Source: Liquidambar formosana
Taxonomy: Eukaryota > Streptophyta > Magnoliopsida > Saxifragales > Altingiaceae
Length of the DNA stretch: 64,000 nt
Direction: 5' to 3'
Assembly: GCA_039720395.1 (NCBI GenBank)
Contig: JBBPBK010000128.1
Location: 62,001-126,000, forward strand
Shown one piece after another: positions 10,080 through 22,675 of this stretch; the first letter of the stretch is position 1; every line of letters begins with the position of its first letter. Below the pieces are notes generated by a model. It saw only the letters and a program-made list of their open reading frames with translations. It did not search any database and had not been told where the DNA came from. The translations under genes were made by a program, and so were the position numbers.

Positions 10080-12130
10080 TTGGTATTAGAGCATGTTATT
10101 ACTTGTTTTCGCCCCTATGATCATTGAGAATATGATTTGCATCGTATATACATTTTTTCTTTAAAACACAATTTTTTAGGTCAATTAAATTCCTTTTTAA
10201 AAGTGGTGTTTTTATCTAAAATTTTTTATAGGGTTTTGTTCCTCTATGTATTAGGAATTTCCCTCTAAAATCTTATTAAAAACTGTTTGTGTTTTGGAAG
10301 AAAAATCAAAATTTGTTCTCTAAAATTGTGGTTTTTCAAAAACTTTGGGTCATATATACGTTTTTTCTTTAAAACACAATTTTTTTGGGTCAATTAAATT
10401 CCTTTTTAAAAGTGGCATTTTTATCCAAAAATTTTTTATAGGGTTTTGTTCCTCTATGTGTTAGGAACTTCCCTCTAAAAGTTTATGAAAAACCTTTGTG
10501 TGTTTTGGAAGAAAAATAAAAATTTTGTTTTCTAAAATTGTGGTTTTTCAAAAACTTTAGGTCAATTTTCAATACAATTAGAGAAGTTTATAATGTATGA
10601 AATTTATATATTGCGAATTTATGCGCATGGGCTTTCCTACGACGTATATTTTGCATAATTTGGACTAGTATTGAATAAGATATGGCTATTCAAAGTTTGG
10701 GGGTGAACATGTGAAAACTGAGTTTTTTAGTATGTTGAGAGGTTGAAGATGAACAATGCGCGTTGGCTTGGCATACAGCACAGCTTGGCTTGACTTGGCT
10801 GGCATGGGATATGGTTTGGCTTGGCTTGGAGTGTGGCTCGACTTGGCTGGGCCATTATTTAAAAATAAAAATAAAAATTCCATTGTGTAAAATGTGGATT
10901 ACCCATACTAGAGCACGGGTTGTCATCCGGCTTGGGTTGGCATATGAAAAGTGAACTGCCCCAGGTTTATAACTTAGAGCTTAGATTGTTGAGTCGGGTC
11001 TACAACTAGAATTGATAAAGCCAACCATGTAGGCACATGGCCTCCATTGACACCAAATTTTTAACATGGTGATTTTATTTTATATTATTTTTGAATCCCA
11101 TGTAATCATATGTTTTTATATATGTCCATTTTATGCATTGTTTTGGCCTAAAATAAAAGAAAAATTCATTTTCTTTTTTAACTCATGCATATTTATTAGC
11201 CTAATCAATTTTCATAATTTTGTATTATGATTTATTATTGTGATCGGGTTATTTTTTTGTATAATGTGTCCTAAGGTTTTAATGACCTTTAATCCTTTCC
11301 ATAGATGGAAGTGTGGTTATTCCTCCATTCCTTGAACATAATTTATATTGTTTATTGTTTATTGTGTGAATGATTTATGGATGGATGGAAGCATGGCATT
11401 GGTATTTTGTTGTGCTCATGGTTAGTGTTATTCTTTATTTATTTATTTTGTAGATGGTATGTTGGTGAAGTGGCATCCCCATTTATTTTTTATTAGATTC
11501 TTTATAATAGAAATTTTTGGATCTATAATATTTGGGATGTATTATTTATTTATGGCTTTGTAAAGGAATGTGTTTTATGTTCACCAATACGTTTTAGAGG
11601 TTACCTTGGCATGATGCACCAAAATACCAAGGGCTTCAAGTGGAGCCCGTCAAAATTAATGGGATGTGTTGTTTTAGCTTATGTAATGGGAGATGATTAC
11701 TAGCCTCACGAAATTTTCGATTTTGCTATGTAGGTGGGGACATCATTTGCTAATTGGGTTTTTGAGATAAAATTAAAATGTGTGCTAATGTCAACCCTGC
11801 GCAATATGAATGGAATGATGACTATTGTACATATAGCTTAGAAAATTCAATACCTTTTACATGAGCAAATGCTTTTGGATGTTTTGACCAGTTTTTTTAT
11901 CTAACCGGTGGATGGTTATACGACTCTAAACCGCCTTGACTTTGTGAGTTTGAAGCCTATCATTCTTGGTTCAAGATAGATCGTAGCCTATGCTTTACTA
12001 TGTTAAGCAGCATACTTATTGATCTTATTAGGGAATGCGTATTGCCCTATGCGCGCTTCATTATGTTAAGTAGCATACTAGTTAATCTAATAGGAGAGTA
12101 TGTATACTACCCTATTACCAATAATAGAAG
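10080..12130 (+). repeat. Copia leader and lost gag region, with a 208-bp duplication
   Basis: No intact coding sequence. A direct tandem duplication of 208 bp spans about 10145-10565 (phrase TTTTTTCTTTAAAACACAAT at 10153 and 10361). A TTGGCTTGG-rich minisatellite lies at 10760-10850. The gag domain, expected here, is beyond recognition except at its end. Confidence 0.7.
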
Positions 12131-13215
12131 AGTTATCTGAAATAATATGCTATAACTATGAAAGGTTGAAACACTTTGCTCGTGATTGCACTAAGCCAAA
12201 GTAGGTGTCTTTTTTATCGAATTCTCTCTGCATTTGTGCATGTGATCATAATTTAGTTGCTCATTCTATCGTTGTGTGGATTAAGATATGAGTACAACTA
12301 AATATTTATTTTGAAATAGAGTAGGGCTAGTAAATTATCGTCATTTTAAGTTGGCACCCATAAAGTGTATGGGTAATAGCACTACTGTATAAGTTCTTGA
12401 AGTTGTTTTGTCTTAACTTCAATTGCGCATAAGGCGCATCTTACTTCCACACAATATGTTTTATGTGCTTGATAATCAGTATTATCTACTACCAGTTTTA
12501 GCACTCTTAAAATTTGGATATTCATTCATTTTGGTGGTAATTGGTTGGATATTTTGTGACAATATTGTTTTTTTTTTTTTTATAACATTTTTTCACTTTA
12601 GAGTTGAACCGTATGATTCCCTTCCATTATTTTATGTTGCTAGGAATGTTGGTTCTATTTGGCATGCTAAACTTGGACATATATATAATAGGATAACCCG
12701 ATTAACTCGAGAAGGCCTTTTAGGGCCCACTCGCTAAGGTTAACCTACCTGTTTAGCTAGTATAGCATGTAAGAAGCCTCTTATATAGTAAGCTATTTGA
12801 GCTATTTGACCACTAGAGTTAGTCCACTTAAACATTTGCGAACCTATGTATGATAAGGCACGTTCTGGCACTTTGTACTTCCTTACTTTGATCGATAAAT
12901 ACACGTGATATGATTGTGTCCATCTAATCACTCGCCACTATGAAGCTTTGAATTCTTTCAAATGGTTTGTAGTAGAAGTTGAGAATTTGAGAGATAGAAG
13001 CTTGAGAGTTCTTTGGACTAATCAAAGACGCGAGTACTTATCTGATCAATTTAGGAAACTGTGTGAGGAAAAGATGATACGCAAACAACTCTCTATTTTT
13101 GGCATTCTGCAACATGATGGCATAGCGGAAAGTAGTAATAGGATATTTCTAGTTATGGCTAGACTTATAATGGACCAAGTTAACCACCTTGTATCCTTTT
13201 AGGGGATACTCTTTT
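12130..13215 (+). pseudogene. Copia gag-pol remnant: zinc knuckle, GAG-pre-integrase, integrase
   Basis: At 12148-12195 the frame reads a CCHC zinc knuckle in which the second cysteine has become tyrosine (CYNYERLKHFARDC). At about 12610-12735 comes the GAG-pre-integrase motif (IWHAKLGHIYNR, TREGLLGP). At 12740-13200 comes integrase (LELVHLNICEP, YFLTLIDKYT, REYLSDQFRKLCEE, GIAESSNR). Several stops and frame changes are present. It is one dead polyprotein, not separate genes. Confidence 0.8.
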
Positions 13216-14506
13216 TGACTACTGCCTATATTCTTATTAAAGTACCTTCTTAGTTAGTTTCTACAACCCTTCATAAGCGGTGGCATGGAAAAGTCCGATT
13301 TGTGGGCCATTTGTGCCCTTTGGAGGTTAAAAGGTTTGTTCAAATCACTCAATCTTTACCTCTATGTCTTAAAGGAGTGTGAAAACGTCTTACCATTTTC
13401 GAGCGAGGTGGGGAATTAGTTCTTATCTTGTAGTCACTGAAGATAATGAGAGGGGTCTTCAACCCAGTAGGAGTGTCCCATACGGTGTTTTATAGGAAAA
13501 TGTCTTGTAGGACCACTAAAATTTTTAATTGCATAGGAGCAAATGTGGAAACTTTTCCAATCATCATTTTGAGATTGAAGGGGATACCTTCTTATGTGCT
13601 TCTAGAGAAGATGATGGGCTGGCTTCTTATGAAGAAGCGCTTTCTTCTCATACTAGAGATAAGTGGATGATTGCTATGTAGGGGTGAGTTGAGTTCGATG
13701 GATGGGAATATGGTTTAGGAGTTAGTTGATCTTCTACAATGATAGATAATTTAATTAACAAGTATAAGGCACGCCTCGTGGCGAAAAGTTAATACCTAAT
13801 GTGTGGTTATAAAATATATAGAGACGTTCTCTTAAGTGGTGAGGTTTGCCTCTATTTACCTAATCCTAGTTGTTATCGCATAATTGGATTTTGGACTTTT
13901 CTAGATGAATGTTAAGATGACAATTCTCAATGGAAAACTAGATGTTTTGAATCTATATAGATCAACTAAGGGGTTTTGATCCATATTGATCAACTAGTGT
14001 GTTTTTTTATGTCAAGGGTTAAGAGCACAAAGTGTGTATGCTCATTGTTCCGTCTACAACCTTAAACAATCGTCTAAGCAATGGTATTTAAGGATTCATG
14101 ATTCCATTACCACTTTGGGTTTTATGATGATTGAACACATTGCGTGTATCTTGAGTGGTCCAAGGGAAATATGCTTAATTTTCTTTCGTATGTTGCTGAC
14201 ATCCTTATAGTTGGGAATGATATAAAAACTATTGTCACCAGTAAGAAGTGGTTGTCCTCTATTTTGAGATGAAGAACATGGGTAAAGCAAATTGTGTATT
14301 TGGAGTTAAGATTATCTAAACACATTGACACTCCAATAGTAAAAGGGTTTCACCTTAACTCTAGACTAGTTTCCTAAAACTGATGAGGAAAAGAATCACA
14401 TGTCCATAATGCCATATGTAACCACAATAGGAAATTTGTGGTACGCGATGTTGTATGCACATTCAAACATGCATGTATTTGGTATTGTTAGTCATCATCA
14501 GAGTTT
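13215..14506 (+). pseudogene. Copia reverse transcriptase remnant
   Basis: Scattered frames match copia RT and its connection to RNase H: KARLVAK near 13770, then DSITTLGFMMIEHIAC at about 14097-14145, SKKWLSSIFEMKNMGKA at about 14240-14290, and YVTTIGNLWYAMLYAHSNM at about 14416-14475. Multiple stops and frameshifts separate them. The reading stops in RNase H at the TSD of the solo LTR inserted at 14512 and resumes at 17164. Confidence 0.75.
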
Positions 14507-14511
14507 CCTTG

Positions 14512-17158
14512 TGTCACACCCCATTTTTATCACCTTAACTAGGGTACATCATTTTATGTAGGATTTTGAGTTCTTTTTGAGTCAAGTCTTTTGCATTGAG
14601 TTTCTATCGCATTAAATATCATGTGAATGAATTTTGAAGTGATTTGGAGTTCATTTCGATAGTTAATAAGAACTTTTGCGACTTTAAGGGCATAATCGTC
14701 TTTTAAGCCGTATATTTTCCATTTGACTTTGAAATGAATCTCGAGTCATTCCTTTGAGTTCATATGAGTACATAGAGTCTATATATAGGTTCAATTTCAT
14801 GAATTAATGGTTTAAGATCAATTCGGCTCATAATGGTTCAGGTTGGCTAAAAGACCCTTTATTGGTTTGCTCAAAATCGACTCATAAAACCCAACCAATT
14901 TTTTCTCATTTAACTTCAATTGGACTTTATTTACATCCTAGGTGTGTTTAGAAAGATCGAATTTCGATTGGGAAAGCATTCGGTTCGACCTTGTGTACAA
15001 ACCCAGCTTAGCGACGGTGAGGCACTATGGTTAACCACTTTTGTAAAACCTAACCATGCACCCATGGTTAAGGATTTTTGTCCTAAAATGCTTAAAAATG
15101 TGTTCACCTTCGAAACACGGTCGTTTTGGCTTTTATTTCGTCAAAATCGGACTTAATTTGACCCCCGAAAGACTTCTAGAAGGCGAAGGAGTCTAACCGA
15201 GGAATGCTGATGGGAGCCCTCGGGTGACCATCTGGGGCCAGACGGTCAGCCGTCCAAGCCCAGACGGTCACCCGAGGGAATCCGTCTTTAAGTGGGATTC
15301 TACCTCTTCTCTCCCTCTTTTGACGGTTTCCTCCGCCATTACAACTTGTTTTCTCTTAGGAGTGTGTAAGTTTGAGTTGTTTGAGCACCAAGAGAGTCTC
15401 TAATAGCCCTAGGATCATTGTTTAACGAATTAATCTTAACCATTGGTTTATGGGGTCAGTTCTTTATATAAAGAACATGATATTCAGCACATAGGGGGGC
15501 CACAAGTGCACTTTACACTTAGAGAGAGAGGGAGCTACGAGTTTGGAGAGCTAAAAGGACATCAAGAGAAGGATTTTCAACCCTAAGCAAGCAAGGGAAC
15601 AAGGACTTTGAAGGCAAGGGAGGTTCTACAAGAGGTAAGCACTCTATTTGAATACTGAATATGGGTCTTCTCCTTCTCCTTCTCCTTCTTCTTCTATGAT
15701 AGTTCTAGTGCATGTTGTAACTCCACATGTTAGGTTAATTCCATGCTTTTGTGATATGATATGAATGATTTTAAGATGATTCATGGTTCTATGTGCTTGA
15801 TAATCTTTAGTTTACTAAGGATTTGAAAGCGTTACTCTTTTTGTCTTCTTAAATCATGCATAGTTCATATAGTCTATTCGCTGTGATTGTTGTCATGAGT
15901 TGACGCTCCTGTTATTTAATACATATGATATGAATGATATTCATGATGATTTGAGCATGTGTTAGGGTTGTTTCATATGTTTTAATGCATGGTTGTGAAA
16001 TTAGGGTTTCGATAACCCTAAATTCACACAAGTTTCTTATAGCATGATAGAATAGGTTTTGTTTTCTGTTTTTCTTCATGGTTATTATATATATGATATA
16101 TATAGAATAACTATGATAGTTTTTGCGTGCATGTAGTGGATTTTTAGGGTTTTATGCATGACACGAGATTAGGGTTGCATTAAGGTCTCTATTTATTCAC
16201 TGTTTTTGTTGATAACATGATTAGTGGATGACTTTGAGCCTTAATACTATTCTGTCCAGATTGTTATGTTATCCTTTTTGATATGCTTTGAGCACGTGTA
16301 AGGGTGCGAACAGGTGCAGTAGTTGCCTTATTGCAAATAAGGTCGCTATGGCTTAAGCTTGATATTGCTTGGAGTAAATTGCACAAGGTAAGTAGGGTAT
16401 GAAGTGCCCCAATTCACTTTTCCTAACCTTTCTTTTCTCTTCTCCCTCCTAGGGTTACTTCTTAATACAAGTCTATGATTTTAATCAAAGGTTTCCTTCA
16501 ATAATAAATTCTGTTTTTCATCAAGGTTTCCATTTTGTGGAAGTTTTCCTAAATTCAAACTTGTTTATTCAATTCTCTTTCAAATAAGGAAACCTAGGGT
16601 TTTTACCATAGGTTTGTATTAGGTTGTAACCCTATTCTTTTCGAACTACGTGGACTTTGATCCATGTATTTCGTTGCATGGTACGTAGGCGCTCTTTTTG
16701 AGGCTCAAGTCCGTTCTAGGATCCAAGTATCCTAGGTTTTTCTTCTCTTTTATTTTTTCTGTTTTATTTTATTTTCTTTGTTTGATTATACATGGATGAA
16801 ATGGATGGATGGGATATATGTTATGCATGATGTATTTTATTGATTGATACTGTTTTGCATGTGATTAAGTAATTAAATTAGCCCAATCAAATTAAGAGAC
16901 CAACTTGGGCGATGTGGGTGCCTATGGGCTTAGCCTAGAACCTTCCCACATCATAACTTAGCTTTTGAATCCAATTTTCTGGTTTTAAAGACTTTGCCTT
17001 TCCTTTTAAAATGGAGTCATGAGGTTTTGGAAATAAAACATTTTACGGTTTTCCTCTTTTCCTTAAAAAATGAGGTGGCGACTCCTTTTTGTTTGTTGTC
17101 TTTCACCTCTGTATTTTTTGCCAAACCCTTGTGGGCCACGTTTTTTCGTGGGTTCACA
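14512..17158 (+). mobile_element. Solo LTR (2647 bp) inside the copia RNase H region
   Basis: It begins TGTCACACCCC, ends GTGGGTTCACA, and is flanked by perfect CCTTG duplications at 14507-14511 and 17159-17163. It is the same family as the LTR at 5884-8380. It carries the GC-rich palindrome at 15217-15278, a TATA-like TTTATATAAAGAAC near 15472, and GGTGGCGACTCC near 17072. No internal region remains, so the element was reduced by LTR-LTR recombination. Confidence 0.9.
15217..15278. repeat. GC-rich hairpin module with 13-bp perfect arms
   Basis: CCCTCGGGTGACC at 15217-15229 is the exact inverse complement of GGTCACCCGAGGG at 15266-15278. Smaller palindromes around GACGGTCAGCCGTC lie between. 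It is located in the U3 part of the LTR. Confidence 0.8.
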
Positions 17159-17523
17159 CCTTGAACCCGCTTTTTGGATAGCAATAATTAGGTTTCTTCG
17201 ATACCTATGTGAGACCATTGACCTTATCCTATGTCATCATAGTGAAGATTTAGGATTGAAAGGTTACATCAATGGAGAATAGGTAATTTATTAAGATATG
17301 CATGAGTCCACCTCAGGTTATGTGTTATCCTTGGAGGTGTAGGTGCTTCTTTTGTGGTAAGAAGCAAACTCGCATTGCCTTGTTCTCGATGGAGTTGGAG
17401 AATAGAGCTTGCTAAGCGATTGTTCAAGATATTATTTGGTTAAGGTAATTTTTGCAACGTTTAGGTTTTACAACTTATGAGGAGCTTGTAATTTTGATTG
17501 TGTATCAATCTTAGAATGTGCAA
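17159..17523 (+). pseudogene. Copia RNase H remnant, middle segment
   Basis: Directly after the CCTTG duplication the copia frame resumes (RFLRYLCETIDLIL, DLGLKGYI). Decayed RNase H phrases follow (CVILGGVGASF, RSKLALPCS) up to the next insertion at 17529. Confidence 0.75.
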
Positions 17524-18927
17524 ATGATTGTCACGCCCCAAACCTGAAATAAACAAATCTAAGGGCGCGAATTCAAATCCAAATTTCAAAAATAAAACCA
17601 TTTAGAATCTTTCGTTTATCTATAGAGTAACTTCAAAAATTAGATTAAATCATAACGCTAATAATCATCCAGTACAAAAGTATATAAATAAATAAATCCT
17701 CTAAATAAAGCCTAAGTTGATCACGTTGTCTGAAACCTCAAACACATCGAGTTAACTATCCGTCCACTGATTACTGATATGAAAAATAATTGTAAGGGTG
17801 AGCATAATATACACGAGAATAAGCCAAGCTAACCGCAAGAATATTTTCAGAAAATCAGTTTATACAAATCACATGCTTTTCAATAAAAATCTATCCTAAA
17901 GATTTATCAATAAAAGATTCAGAATCCATTAAAACCATTATTTAGATACTTCAGAAATTCACATCAGAGAACAGATCGGAAACTAATTTTCATAATTTCA
18001 TATCATAACAAAATAATTATATTTGAACCCTGGCTAACCATACAAATGACTCAGACAGATTGACCTGAAGGTCCAAACGGTGTTCCTATCAAGAGGAGAC
18101 TTAAACAAAGTATTGGTACCAAAGATTAGTATTATCCCCTACTGATCGAGGCCAGAGCATTAGAACTAAAAGGAACCAAAGGCTAATAACTTAACCCCTA
18201 CTGATCAGGGCTAGACATCAAACAACCAAACCAGAGCTCTAAATACATTCAAAATTCAATTATCAAATTAGAGACATTAACTAAACATATTTTCATAAAT
18301 CAGTCATTTAAATCAGAGAATCGTTCAAAGCATAGTAATGAATAAACAGATTTTGCTTGGTTTATGGAATACATTTTCGGATTGATACAAAAATTGATTA
18401 CATAATACGATTAAAATCATTTATTTCAGAAAAAGAAAGCGGCATGTCATATTCCCACTTACCTCAAATTAGTCCTTCAACAACCTGAATGAAAATAGCT
18501 TCTGACCCTTCGAATATTCAATCTGAACCCAATATTTGTCGTGTACCCAAATTCTCAAACTCTCAAAATATGCAAAGAATATTAAACTCACAAAATTCAC
18601 TCTCAACTCCTAAACTCTCTTGACAATCGGCACTCCATAAATAAAAATCTCTCTTGTTCTCGGTTTTCTCCTCATTCATCATCTTTCTCAACATACTAAT
18701 AATTATGCATACAATGGTTTGTCTATATGTAGATACAAAGAGACATAGATACAAAGAGACATACAGGAGTAGGAGTGAGAGTCCCGTGTAAATGGACTTC
18801 TAATCCATATAGGTTAGTTATTTCTAGTTTTCTTTTCCTATCCAAATTCTATCACAAAAATCAACTTTAATCCATAGCACTAAAATTTAATTAATTATAT
18901 AAATCTCTAAAAATGTGGGGTATTACA

Positions 18928-19442
18928 TTCTCCCCTCATAAAAGTTTCGTCCTCGAAATTTCAAAAATAAATTATCATTCTAACTTATGAATTTCCAAAC
19001 ATCACGTATAAATCCCACTACGCATCCGATGCGCAACTCTACCTTTAAAAAAATAAAAATAAATCATAGAATTGATTAATTTATCAAATTCACACAATAG
19101 CATATTCTACTATCAAGACTTCTCAAAACAAATAGCGTTACTAATCCAAATACCTCACCTAAAATAATAGCGTATCTTCTCATAACTATATACTCTATAT
19201 TAGGCTAGAGATACAAAGAATTTTTTTTTTTTCTTTTCATCTCCAAATATTCAATACATCAAACAAAGAATAACATAGCCTGCAAGTACTAGCTATCAAT
19301 ACATTGTCCTTACAAACCATAAAACATAAGGGCATCTAAACCACCAATTTCTTAGCCTAGACTTGTCATTAACAATACTCGAATTGTCTAAGCTTACAAT
19401 CCTATAGTCTATAGAATCATAACCTAAGCTCTGATACCATTC
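18928..19442 (-). mobile_element. Internal region of the minimal gypsy element
   Basis: 515 bp with no ORF of note, bounded by the polypurine tract at 18928-18944 and the primer binding site at 19428-19439. It contains only what is needed in cis for reverse transcription. Confidence 0.8.
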
Positions 19443-20705
19443 TGTCACGCCCCAAACTCGAAATAAACAAACCTAAAGGTGCGAACTTAAATCCAAATTT
19501 CAAAAATAAAACCATTCAAAATTTTTCGATTATCTATAGAGCAAGTCTAAAAATTAGATTAAATCACAACGCTAATAGTCATCCAATACAAAAGTATATA
19601 AATAATTAAATCCTCCAAATAAAGCCTAAGTTGATCACGTCGTCTAAAACCCCAAACACATCAATTTAACTATCCGTCCACTGATCACTGATCTGAAAAA
19701 TAATTGTAAGGGTGAGCATAACATACACGAGAATAAGATAAGCCAACTGCACAAATATTTTCAGAAAATTAATTTATACAAATCACGTGCTTTTCAACGA
19801 AAATCTATTCTAAAGATTTATCAATAAAATATTCAGAATCCATTAAAACCATTATTCAGATACTTCAGAAATTCACATTAGAGAATAGATTAGAAACTAA
19901 TCTTCATCATAAACTAATTTTCATATTCATATCATAACAAAATAATTATATTTGAACTCTGGCTAACTATACAGATGGCTCAAATAGATTGACCTAAAGG
20001 TTTAGACGGTGTGTAGACAACCCATTTTTACCAAGCATATTCATCAAAGGGATGTCACTTGAAGACCAAAACCATTTACAGCCCCACTCCAAAAACTCGT
20101 CCAAAGAACGAGTATTGCACAGGAGTTGAGACCTCAGTGGTCTTGAAGGGTTTGGAATTAACTTTTCAATGATTGGTAGCATGCCCAATTCGGAGTCAGG
20201 GAACTCCGTGTGGAGCCATTTCAAGTTTCAAGCCATTTCTGGCAAGCGTTGGAAAATGTGTGAAAAAGAGCAGCAACATAAATTTCTATAAATCTGGGAA
20301 CGGATGTTTTGGCACATTCTAAGACCCTTTTGTGAAATAGCAAAACTGCTAAAAATGTCTAGGTCTTAGATAATCTCACACAACTTTTTTGCAGCATTGG
20401 AACAAACGTGTGAAAATAAGTCGCCCCAAAAATTTCTGAAAGTCTGGGAATGGATTTTCTTACACATTCTAAGATCTTTTTTGTGAAATAGCACAACTGC
20501 CAAAAATTCCCCATTACTAGAGCATTTCACTTCGCTTCTTTGAAAATCAGGGTTTTCGCATTTAATCGCATGTTAAGGAAATCAAAGTTGCAAAACAAAA
20601 TCAAATCATGAAGAGCATGTCGAAATCTTTCTAGCACCTCCGGAAGCACCTCAATCAGAGTTCCCAAGCTCAATCTACCCTTATGGGCATTATGCACTTC
20701 AAAAA

Positions 20706-21198
20706 AGTCAACTCTGGTAAAAAAAGTCAACCGTGGTAAAAAAATCAACTTTGTAGTCACTTGGAAGGAAACAACGATACAAGCCCACTGCCAGTAGTCT
20801 CATGACAATCTAAGCTTTGGAATACTGAAAAAGATACTACAAACCAAAAAGTCAACTTTAGTCAATTGTGTTGAAAAAGTCAATTTTGCAGTCACTCAGA
20901 AGGAAACAGTGAGACAAGACCTTTGCAACAAGTCTCATCCCAATCTAAGGTCTAGAACATTGAAAAAGTCTATACAGGCCCCACGCACACAAAAAGTCAA
21001 CTCTAGTCAACCTTTATCAGAAAAATTTGAATTTGCAGGCATATTGAAGAAAATAATGAAAGTAATCCATTGCAACTGACTGCATCTCAGTCGGAGCTCA
21101 GAAACTCAAAAAGGTTGCAAGCGGGTCCATAGTTTGAGGAGCCCAAAAAGTCAACTTTGGTCAAACTTGATAAAAAAAAAAGTCAACTCTCAAGTCAA
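20706..21198. promoter_or_regulatory. Cluster of 11 W-box-like motifs upstream of the LTR TATA box
   Basis: AGTCAA or GGTCAA, which read TTGAC[TC] on the minus strand, begins at 20706, 20725, 20850, 20860, 20878, 20995, 21005, 21149, 21159, 21181 and 21193. They sit in a repeated unit of about 140 bp within 500 bp of the TATA box at 21295. W-boxes bind WRKY factors; activity here is inference. Confidence 0.55.
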
Positions 21199-22479
21199 CC
21201 TGAAGAACGTGATGAGAATAATTCATAGCCATTGATCTCACGAATGGAAGGATGAGATCATTTCATCTGTGTACACTTGAACCATCCACTTTCCCTATAA
21301 ATACCCCACCAATTCCATCCATTTTTCAAGCTTTGGAAAGCCAAAGAAGCTCTACCAAATTAAAGAGAGAAAATTCAGCACTTCTAAAGAGAGAAGCTCT
21401 CCCAAGAGTGGCCAGCCAAAGGGGAGGAGCTCCTCCCTCCACCACCACTTCCTCACCACTCCACCACCACACCTCCACAACTTCACCACCACCTCTACCA
21501 CTTCCACCACCACTAAACCACCATCAAAACCACTCAAAATGCCTTTCCAAGGTACTGTCCAAGAATACCCAACCACACAAAACCTCCATCTTTGGGCTTG
21601 GGTAGCTAGGAAGAACACAGAAACTGCTGCATTTTTACTACGGAAATACTGTCAACTTCGTGTCTTTTGACTGTCAACGTATCCTCGTGTGACTGGTAGC
21701 TGCACTGTGTTACCAAGTTTTTACTTTCAAATCACTCCAAAGCTTGTTCAAGCTAACTCCACCAATCCAAATCACCTCCCAAACACCAAACCACCACAAA
21801 AATCCCTCCCCTATGGTTCGGCCTAGTGAGTAAGAGTGATTTGTGTGTGTACGAAGTGTGTAATTCGAGGAAAGCAATCAATACAAAGCAAAAGCAAAAG
21901 AAAGTTTCAAAGGAAAGGTATAAAGATTTGATTTTTTGTCTATTTTATATGTTTTAATTGTGCTACTAATCTTGTTTGTTCATTGAAGCTTGGAAGGACT
22001 TATATATAATAGAAAGAGGCATATTATATGTAGACTCCGTGCACATAAATCATTTAGGGGTTTTTGTTTGTGTTTGAACATATTAGATCGAGCAAATCTA
22101 TCAAGAAAACCCTCCCTAAAGCTATGGTAGTGAGCTCCCTCAAAAGGTGGAACCAAGCCTAGCGCAAGCATATAAATCATTAACAAATAGATTTGCTCAA
22201 TTTGTGTGTTTAGGTCAAATAAGGAATCACTATGTTTTCAATCGCGCTATGATGTCATACCAAAAAAAAAAAAAAAAAAATGATATATAGCATGAATTGT
22301 GAATCAACTTTTCTAATCTTTGTTTTGTAGGGTATTACTCCTATGTATATAAAGGGCAAAGAAAGAAAGCTTAGCTTGGAAATATCCATGCGCGTGCAAT
22401 CCTAAATAGTGCCAATTGCTATGTGCTCCCAAATAGTGCCCAAAAGTTTGTTTTTCAAACACACACATGTCACAGATGC

Positions 22480-22670
22480 GCAATTTTTTTTATAGAAATA
22501 TTTTGATATGCCGTTAGGTTGTCGAAATTTTTTCTAAACACACACATATCACAGATGCACAAATTTTTTCTACAAATATTTTGATATGCCGTTAGGTTGC
22601 CCAATTTTCTCTACACATATCACAGATGCACAAAATTTTTCTAAAATATTTTGATACGCTGTTAGTGTAG
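22480..22670. repeat. Minisatellite in the giant LTR, ~75-bp unit
   Basis: Three copies of a unit containing CACAGATGC, then TTTTTCTA, ATATTTTGATA[TC]GC and GTTAGGTTG. The array continues after the nested LTR, at 24361-24445, which confirms that the two halves were once contiguous. Confidence 0.75.
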
Positions 22671-22675
22671 ACATC

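Noticed and set aside
21252..21605. 117-codon ORF rich in Pro/Thr/His
   Set aside because: It starts upstream of the LTR TATA box and arises from CCACCA repeats in the R/U5 part of a solo LTR; no domain.
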